From positions 1 to 35,544 of the forward strand of contig JADHVH010000001.1 of NCBI GenBank assembly GCA_016784085.1: a stretch of DNA of 35,544 nt, given 5' to 3'. Each line of letters begins with the position of its first letter. The first letter of the stretch is position 1. The translations under genes were made by a program, and so were the position numbers. The notes beneath the pieces were generated by a model. The model was given only the letters and a program-made list of their open reading frames with translations, was not told where the DNA came from and did no database searches. Origin of the DNA: Candidatus Pacearchaeota archaeon. Its GTDB lineage: Archaea; Nanobdellota; Nanobdellia; Pacearchaeales; GW2011-AR1. Below are positions 30,600-35,544 of the stretch, one piece after another.

Positions 30600-33556
30600 T
30601 TTTAAAAAATAAAAAATCAGCAATATTTAATATTATTAGTTTGATTATTAGTGTTTTTGCCTTTTCTTTTATTCTCGGAGGAGGAGTTGGTTTTGTAAGT
30701 GCAGAAGAACCTATTGTTGCTCTTTGTGATGGGGAATCTATGGGGCTTTTATCTTCTACTCTTTTTAATTGTGATCCTAATTGGCAATCAACTGTAGAGG
30801 ATCTTTTTGAAACAACACCTGCAATTCCAGGTTCAGAAACTACCTGTGAAACAATTTATCAATCTTTCATAGAAATCTTTCCAGAATATGAACCAGATAC
30901 CTTAAATGCTCCAGATAATGTGGCTACAAATTGTTTAAATACTGGGGGAGGAAGTTTTTATTTGGAAGTTGCAGATAATTCTGCTTTAAATGCTTGGAAT
31001 GCTTATTTTGCAGATCATCAAGATGAAATTGTTTATCCTACACCTGCAAGTAATAATTGTGATAATCTTTGGAATAATTTTATTAATGCTAATCCTGAAT
31101 GTGTATATGATCCTCTTGCAAATCCTGAAGAGGAAGAGGAAACTCCAGAAGTTCAAAACTGGAGAACACAAGTTTGTGCAGAAGAAGATTCAAGAACATA
31201 TCTTTTTGAAAAGCCAGAAACAAGAGAAGGTCAAGATCGTCAAGGTAATTATGTTATTTATTACTGGGATCGTCTTGTAAATGCTCATGTGGGTTCAGAT
31301 AATCCAGCTATGCCTTGTGAAAAAACATTTGAATTTTTAGATGATAACTGGGAAATTTTAAGCACTGCCAACATAGATCTCGAACTATGTACTATTAATG
31401 ATATATATTGTACTGGAGAGGGATCTATTGATTTAGGAGATTGTATTGTGTGTAGTGATGACGGTGAAGAAAAAGATAATGCTCTAGATGGGCAAAATCA
31501 AGATAATTCTGGATCTGAAGGTGGAGAAGAGGAAGAGGGTGGTTTTATGACTTGGATAAACACTGCTCTTGGAGGAATTGGTTTATTTAATTCAGGGGTA
31601 GGGGATGTAGAGAAAGCTGGAAAAAGCGTGAAAACAGTTAAAAGTTGGTTTGCTGGAGGAGGAACTGCTTCTGGAAAAGCTGCCGAGTCTAAAGTACTTA
31701 ATTTTATATTTAAAACTAAATCTGCAGGATCTGGTCCTTGGCATGGTGCCGCAAGATTTACAGTTCATGTAGGTGTTGCAGTTGTTATTGGCTATACTGT
31801 TACAGCAATATTAAAACAATTTCCAGGAATAGACCCTAGGAATGCAGAAGCAGCAGGATGGGCAGCAGGAATAGGATATTTGAGTGCTCAAACCTTGGCA
31901 GCAGCACTTCCAGGACTTGCAGGAGCAGGACCAGTGGCATTAGTTGCAGTAGGGATATCTGCAGTTATTTATGCTTTCTTACATAAAGACTATGATACAA
32001 ATCTTGTTTCTTTTTCTTGTAATGCTTGGCAACCTCCTTCTGGAGGAGAATATTGTGAAGAATGTAATGATTTTGGAATTTTAGGATGTACAGAATATCA
32101 ATGTAAAAGTTTGGGAAGATCTTGCGTATTAATAAATGAGGGTAACCCCCAATATCAATCTTGTGAGTGGAATAATTCAGATGATATAATCCCCCCTACA
32201 ATTCAAGCTTGGGAAGAAATATTAGATGAGGATTATGAATATCAGGAACTAGGTGCAGAATATCCTGGAGAAAAAGGAGTTAAACTTGTTTACAAACATT
32301 CAGATGATGGTTGTTCTCCAGCTTTCCACCAATTAGAAATAGGTCTTAAGTTAAATAAATTTGGAAGATGTAAAATGGATCCTGTTAGAGAACAAGTTTA
32401 TGAGGATTTGAGATTTGGATTTGGAGGAGGAGCAGTTGACAAATATAATCATTCACAAGTATTTACTTTCCCTGGAACTGCTAATTTAGTTCAAAATGGA
32501 TATCCTGTTTATAATGATGGAGATTATGGGTTTTATGTGAGATGTGAAAGTACAAATGGATATACTTCTGGAACCTTTGTCTTTGATTTTTGTATTGAAA
32601 AAGGTGAGGATCGATCTGCTCCAAGAATTTTTGGATCAAGTCCTGCTAAGGGATCATATATACCATTTAATACTAGTGAAATAGAAGTTGAATTATATTT
32701 AGACGAACCTTCTCAATGTAAATGGGATTGGTCTGAAAAACCCTATAATGAAATGGCTAATGAAATTCCTTTATCTTCATGTGCGAATATTAATGAATCT
32801 GAAATAAATCTTCAAAAAACAACATATCCTTGTGCAACTACCTTAACAGGGATCCAAGATAATGTTGAAAATAATTTTTACTTTAAATGTATGGACCAAC
32901 CTGAATTAATAGGTAATGAAAATAAAAGAAATGTGATGGGGGTAGATTATTTTTATGTTTTAGATCTTCAGGGAACAATGCCATTAGCATTAACAACTGT
33001 AGGGCCTCAAGATAAAACAATTACTGCTTCAAATTCCCCTGTAAAAGTAGAACTAACTGCAACTACAGAACAAGGTGCAGAAAATGGAAAAGCTTATTGT
33101 CAATATAGCCCTACTGGAGCCTGGAATGATTACACTTATTTTGATAATAGTGCATCTCAAACACATTCTACAGATGTACGGTTAACAGCAGGAAATTATA
33201 ACTACTATATCCAATGTCAAGATGCAGGAGGAAACTTTGATACAAAAACTATTAACTTTACAGTGGATGTTGATGAATCTTATTCTATAATTACTAGAGC
33301 ATATAAAGATAATAATTATCTAAAGATTATTACCAACGAAGAAGCTGAATGTAGATTTAGTACAGATCCTCGTCCTGAATCAGCATGTACTTATAGCTTT
33401 GATGATGGGACTTTGATGAATAATATTGGTAAGACTCAGCATTTTACTGCATGGGATTCTGATAAGAATTTCTATATAAAATGTAAAGATTCATATGGTA
33501 ACCTCCCTGATTATGATCAGTGTAGTGTAGTCATAAGGCCCTTTGATCTTGCATAA
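30596..33556 (+). CDS. Large surface protein with Gly/Ala-rich hydrophobic core and tandem beta repeats
   Basis: The 986-residue protein has a signal sequence (about 1-35, ending VSAEE) and an N-terminal Cys-bearing part (about 36-285). An acidic spacer (SEGGEEEEGG) precedes a Gly/Ala-rich hydrophobic region (about 315-470) with at least two membrane-capable segments (VHVGVAVVIGYTVTAIL; ALVAVGISAVIYAFL). A second Cys-rich part (about 475-690) follows, then three tandem beta-domain repeats around C708, C835 and C919, each ending in a motif like YIQCQDAGGN, YFKCMD or YIKCKDSYGN. No C-terminal anchor is present. The hydrophobic core is unusual inside an exported protein. Third in the coupled trio. 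Confidence 0.75.
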   Translation: MILKNKKSAIFNIISLIISVFAFSFILGGGVGFVSAEEPIVALCDGESMGLLSSTLFNCDPNWQSTVEDLFETTPAIPGSETTCETIYQSFIEIFPEYEPDTLNAPDNVATNCLNTGGGSFYLEVADNSALNAWNAYFADHQDEIVYPTPASNNCDNLWNNFINANPECVYDPLANPEEEEETPEVQNWRTQVCAEEDSRTYLFEKPETREGQDRQGNYVIYYWDRLVNAHVGSDNPAMPCEKTFEFLDDNWEILSTANIDLELCTINDIYCTGEGSIDLGDCIVCSDDGEEKDNALDGQNQDNSGSEGGEEEEGGFMTWINTALGGIGLFNSGVGDVEKAGKSVKTVKSWFAGGGTASGKAAESKVLNFIFKTKSAGSGPWHGAARFTVHVGVAVVIGYTVTAILKQFPGIDPRNAEAAGWAAGIGYLSAQTLAAALPGLAGAGPVALVAVGISAVIYAFLHKDYDTNLVSFSCNAWQPPSGGEYCEECNDFGILGCTEYQCKSLGRSCVLINEGNPQYQSCEWNNSDDIIPPTIQAWEEILDEDYEYQELGAEYPGEKGVKLVYKHSDDGCSPAFHQLEIGLKLNKFGRCKMDPVREQVYEDLRFGFGGGAVDKYNHSQVFTFPGTANLVQNGYPVYNDGDYGFYVRCESTNGYTSGTFVFDFCIEKGEDRSAPRIFGSSPAKGSYIPFNTSEIEVELYLDEPSQCKWDWSEKPYNEMANEIPLSSCANINESEINLQKTTYPCATTLTGIQDNVENNFYFKCMDQPELIGNENKRNVMGVDYFYVLDLQGTMPLALTTVGPQDKTITASNSPVKVELTATTEQGAENGKAYCQYSPTGAWNDYTYFDNSASQTHSTDVRLTAGNYNYYIQCQDAGGNFDTKTINFTVDVDESYSIITRAYKDNNYLKIITNEEAECRFSTDPRPESACTYSFDDGTLMNNIGKTQHFTAWDSDKNFYIKCKDSYGNLPDYDQCSVVIRPFDLA

Positions 33557-33557
33557 A

Positions 33558-33565
33558 TTTATAAG
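33558..33565 (+). promoter_or_regulatory. TATA-like box for the operon at 33587
   Basis: TTTATAAG is centred 25 nt before the ATG at 33587, just after the stop of the 986-residue protein. Confidence 0.45.
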
Positions 33566-33586
33566 TTTAATTTTCTATTTCTCCTT

Positions 33587-34084
33587 ATGAAAAAGAGAGG
33601 TCAGATGAAAATATCATTTGGAATGATTTTTTCAATTATTTTAATTATTATTTTTCTAAGTTTTTCTTTTGCAGCTATTAAAAAATTTGTAAGTATAAGT
33701 AATTCTGCGAAGTTAGCTCAATTTAAAGATGATTTTCAAGAAGATATGGATCGTCTTTGGAGAGGTTCTAGAGGAAATCAAAGTTTAGAATATAATATTC
33801 CTTCAAAAATAACTCATGTTTGTTTTGCAGATTATACTAAAGGCCCGGGAGGCGACGGAGAATTATATTATGATGAAATGGAACGTTATTTTTTCGAATA
33901 TGAAAATATGTTTATATTTCCACCAGAATCTGCAGAAGGTTTAGAAGCTACAACAATAAATCATTTGAATCTAGACGAGACAACTAGAATTACAAATCCT
34001 CTTTGTATTGAAAATAAAAAAGGAACTATTACCCTTAAAATTACTAAAGATTATGGTGAAAGTTTAGTCACAATATCTAGATAA
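33587..34084 (+). CDS. Prepilin-like protein, 165 residues
   Basis: MKKRG/QMKISFGMIFSIILIIIFLSFSFAA is a prepilin-type start (KKRG/Q, then a helix at about 10-30); shown here as KKRGQMKIS. The remainder is a short extracellular domain with Cys in HVCFADY and PLCIENK. It is similar in size to a minor pseudopilin. It has its own promoter and is followed by two further prepilin-like genes (one-base gap, then overlap), so it starts a second operon of the surface cluster. Confidence 0.75.
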   Translation: MKKRGQMKISFGMIFSIILIIIFLSFSFAAIKKFVSISNSAKLAQFKDDFQEDMDRLWRGSRGNQSLEYNIPSKITHVCFADYTKGPGGDGELYYDEMERYFFEYENMFIFPPESAEGLEATTINHLNLDETTRITNPLCIENKKGTITLKITKDYGESLVTISR

Positions 34085-34085
34085 A

Positions 34086-35021
34086 ATGCAAAAAAAAGCA
34101 TATTTACAAATGTCCTTTGCCTGGCTCTTTGCAATTATTATTGGAGCTTTTATTTTATTTGCAACAATTTATGCTGTGAATAGGGTTTCAGATACTGGCC
34201 AACAAGTTCAAACAACTGTAACCTCAAAAGAAATTCAAACATTATTAAATCCACTTGAAACAGGATTTGAATCAAGTGCAAGTTCTTCAATCTCTACTTC
34301 TGCAGAAACAAGAATTTACAATGATTGTTTAGAACCTAGTTCAGGAGATATTTTTGGTAGTCAGGAAATTCGAATTGCTCAAAAAAGTATGGATAAATGG
34401 TCAGCTCCTAGTATGGAAAATACTTTTTCAAATAAATATCTTTTTTCAGATAATATTGTTCAGAGTAAAACATTTTATTTATTTTCAAAACCTTTAGAAT
34501 TTCCATTTAAAGTTAGTGACTTGATTTATATAACTCCTTCAACAGAAAAATATTGCTTTGTAGGGAATGTTCCAGAAGAAATAGGGGAAGAGATAACTGA
34601 ATTACAACAACCTAATTTAATCTTGGAAAACTGCACTGAAAATAATATTAAAGTATGTTTTTCAGAAGGTGAGAATTGTAATATTGAAGTGAATTATATA
34701 CATAAAAAAGTGGAGAAAGGTGAAGACACCCTTTATTTTAACACAGATTCTTTAATGTATGCAGCTATTTTCTCTGAAAAAGATATTTATGAATGTCAAT
34801 TAGAAAGATTAATGTCTAGAATAGATAGTCTTGCTAAATTATATAAGGACAAAGAAGGAATGATTTCTTCAACAGGGTGTTTTAGAGAAGTGAGTCCAGA
34901 TCTAACAACTTTAGAAGGAAAGATTCAAACTTATTCTGATTCTAGAAATATTAATTCTTTTAATCTTATAATTGAAAATCTTGAGAGAAGTAATAGGGGG
35001 GCGACTTGTAGACTATGGTAA
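34086..35021 (+). CDS. Prepilin-like protein, 311 residues, Cys-rich ectodomain
   Basis: MQKKA/YLQMS is followed by a hydrophobic helix (WLFAIIIGAFILFATIYAV, about 13-31). The N-terminus is of the same kind as the neighbours, with Ala in place of Gly before the predicted cleavage site. The ectodomain (about 40-311) carries about ten cysteines (NDCLEP, KYCFVG, ENCTEN, KVCFSEGENC, YECQLER, TGCFRE, TCRLW) and an IYAVNRVSDTGQQV stalk. It starts one base after the previous TAA and overlaps the next gene by 7 nt. Family not named. Confidence 0.75.
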   Translation: MQKKAYLQMSFAWLFAIIIGAFILFATIYAVNRVSDTGQQVQTTVTSKEIQTLLNPLETGFESSASSSISTSAETRIYNDCLEPSSGDIFGSQEIRIAQKSMDKWSAPSMENTFSNKYLFSDNIVQSKTFYLFSKPLEFPFKVSDLIYITPSTEKYCFVGNVPEEIGEEITELQQPNLILENCTENNIKVCFSEGENCNIEVNYIHKKVEKGEDTLYFNTDSLMYAAIFSEKDIYECQLERLMSRIDSLAKLYKDKEGMISSTGCFREVSPDLTTLEGKIQTYSDSRNINSFNLIIENLERSNRGATCRLW

Positions 35022-35539
35022 ACAAGAAAGGACAAATGAAAATACAGCAAATGGCCTTTATGTTAATGGCCTTGATGTTATTTTTTGGATTAGTTAGTGT
35101 CTTTATAATTTCATTTCAAATTGCTAATTTAAAGGGTTCTGCAGCTCAATTAGAAGAAAAAGAGGCCCTATTACTAGTCTCTAAGCTAGCTAATTCTCCT
35201 GAATTTTCTTGTGGAAACTCTTTTGATAAACCAAGAGCTGCATGTGTTGATTTAGATAAGGTTATGGCTTTAAAAAATAAAATAGGGAATTATGAGGATT
35301 TTTGGGGAATTTCAGGTATTGAAATAAGAAGGGTGTTTCCAGAATTAAATTCTGAAGTTGAATGTACTAGGGATGATTACACAGATTGGGAGGCCTGTAA
35401 TTTAATAACTTTATTTTCTTCAGAAGAAGGTACTGCTGTTGAGAATTTTGTTGCTTTATGTAGAAAAGATGGTTCAAATAGCCCTAGTTATAATAAATGT
35501 GAAATAGGTAAATTAATAGTTGTTTATGATACACAATGA
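35015..35539 (+). CDS. Prepilin-like protein, 174 residues
   Basis: MVNKKG/QMKIQ is followed by a long hydrophobic helix (MAFMLMALMLFFGLVSVFIISF, about 13-34; shown in part). The KKG/Q site is a typical archaeal prepilin cleavage site. The ectodomain includes a short Cys-containing stretch (EFSCGNS, AACVDLD, VECTRDD, EACNLI, ALCRKDG, NKCEIGK). It starts 7 nt inside the previous gene and its stop overlaps a further start at 35536, so the operon continues past the window. Confidence 0.75.
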   Translation: MVNKKGQMKIQQMAFMLMALMLFFGLVSVFIISFQIANLKGSAAQLEEKEALLLVSKLANSPEFSCGNSFDKPRAACVDLDKVMALKNKIGNYEDFWGISGIEIRRVFPELNSEVECTRDDYTDWEACNLITLFSSEEGTAVENFVALCRKDGSNSPSYNKCEIGKLIVVYDTQ

Positions 35540-35544
35540 GAAAA
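35536..35544 (+). CDS. Start of next gene, cut by window edge
   Basis: ATGAGAAAA (Met-Arg-Lys) begins at 35536 and overlaps the upstream TGA by ATGA, as at other junctions here. Only three codons are inside the window. Confidence 0.4.

Noticed and set aside
30596..33556. Phage tail tape-measure or holin in the hydrophobic region
   Set aside because: There are no phage neighbours, and the flanking domains are Cys-rich and beta-rich with a signal peptide.
1..35544. CRISPR array, insertion sequences, integrase or attachment site
   Set aside because: I found no regularly spaced direct repeats, inverted terminal repeats or transposase/integrase motifs.

Overview
This window looks like a compact, low-GC archaeal chromosome of the DPANN type, most like Pacearchaeota or Woesearchaeota. 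That placement is inferred from gene content, not from a phylogeny. Archaeal markers are an archaeal-type RNase P RNA, eukaryote-like ribosomal proteins S19e, L39e and L31e, a histone, PCNA, an archaeo-eukaryotic primase, Cbf5, TrmY, a TrmB regulator and form III RuBisCO. DPANN-like traits are short proteins, a single-chain primase, a bacterial-style class II LysRS, and many secreted proteins with prepilin-like N-termini (KKG/Q type). At least a dozen genes have a TATA-like box centred 24-27 nt before the ATG, which implies mostly leaderless transcripts. Inside operons, genes overlap by ATGA or are joined as TAA-A-ATG.

Layout. 1-1126: two small membrane proteins, then the RNase P RNA. 1112-2875: a convergent VTT-family membrane protein, tRNA-Phe(GAA), a small two-helix membrane protein and a prepilin-like protein. 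2919-7437: operon of cysteinyl-tRNA synthetase, form III RuBisCO, DUF5654-like membrane protein, GrpB-like nucleotidyltransferase, a NUDIX protein fused to an NFACT-R-like domain, and a YhbY-like RNA-binding protein. 7520-8790: ribosomal operon S19e-L39e-L31e. 8797-10940 (minus): unknown 415-residue protein and a SAM methyltransferase, divergent from 11035-13920: trmB-like, alkD-like, cbf5 and trmY in one ATGA-coupled operon. A GC-rich perfect palindrome lies between the divergent promoters. 13921-14161 has no gene but has several perfect hairpins and may encode a small RNA.

14162-17960: seven-helix membrane protein overlapping a winged-helix regulator, acylphosphatase, RNase HI, LysRS, histone and a PD-(D/E)XK-like nuclease. 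17985-22674: exported ComEA-like helix-hairpin-helix protein, an unknown cytoplasmic protein, a prepilin-like protein, a secreted HELAH metallopeptidase-like protein and a small anchored surface protein. 22675-27277 (minus): single-chain primase followed by two exported, membrane-anchored proteins sharing a Cys-rich module. 27364-28089: PCNA, divergent from the primase. 28120 to the right edge: two tightly coupled groups of prepilin-like proteins and very large disulfide-rich surface proteins, continuing past the window.

The best candidate for an undescribed system is this surface machinery (17985-25922 and 28120-35544). It combines at least five prepilin-like subunits, three Cys-rich or beta-domain surface proteins, a secreted zincin-like protein and an exported DNA-binding HhH protein. 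It could be a DPANN pilus, attachment or DNA-capture apparatus. No assembly ATPase or prepilin peptidase is in the window, so that role is inference. I found no CRISPR array, insertion sequence, integrase or phage gene.
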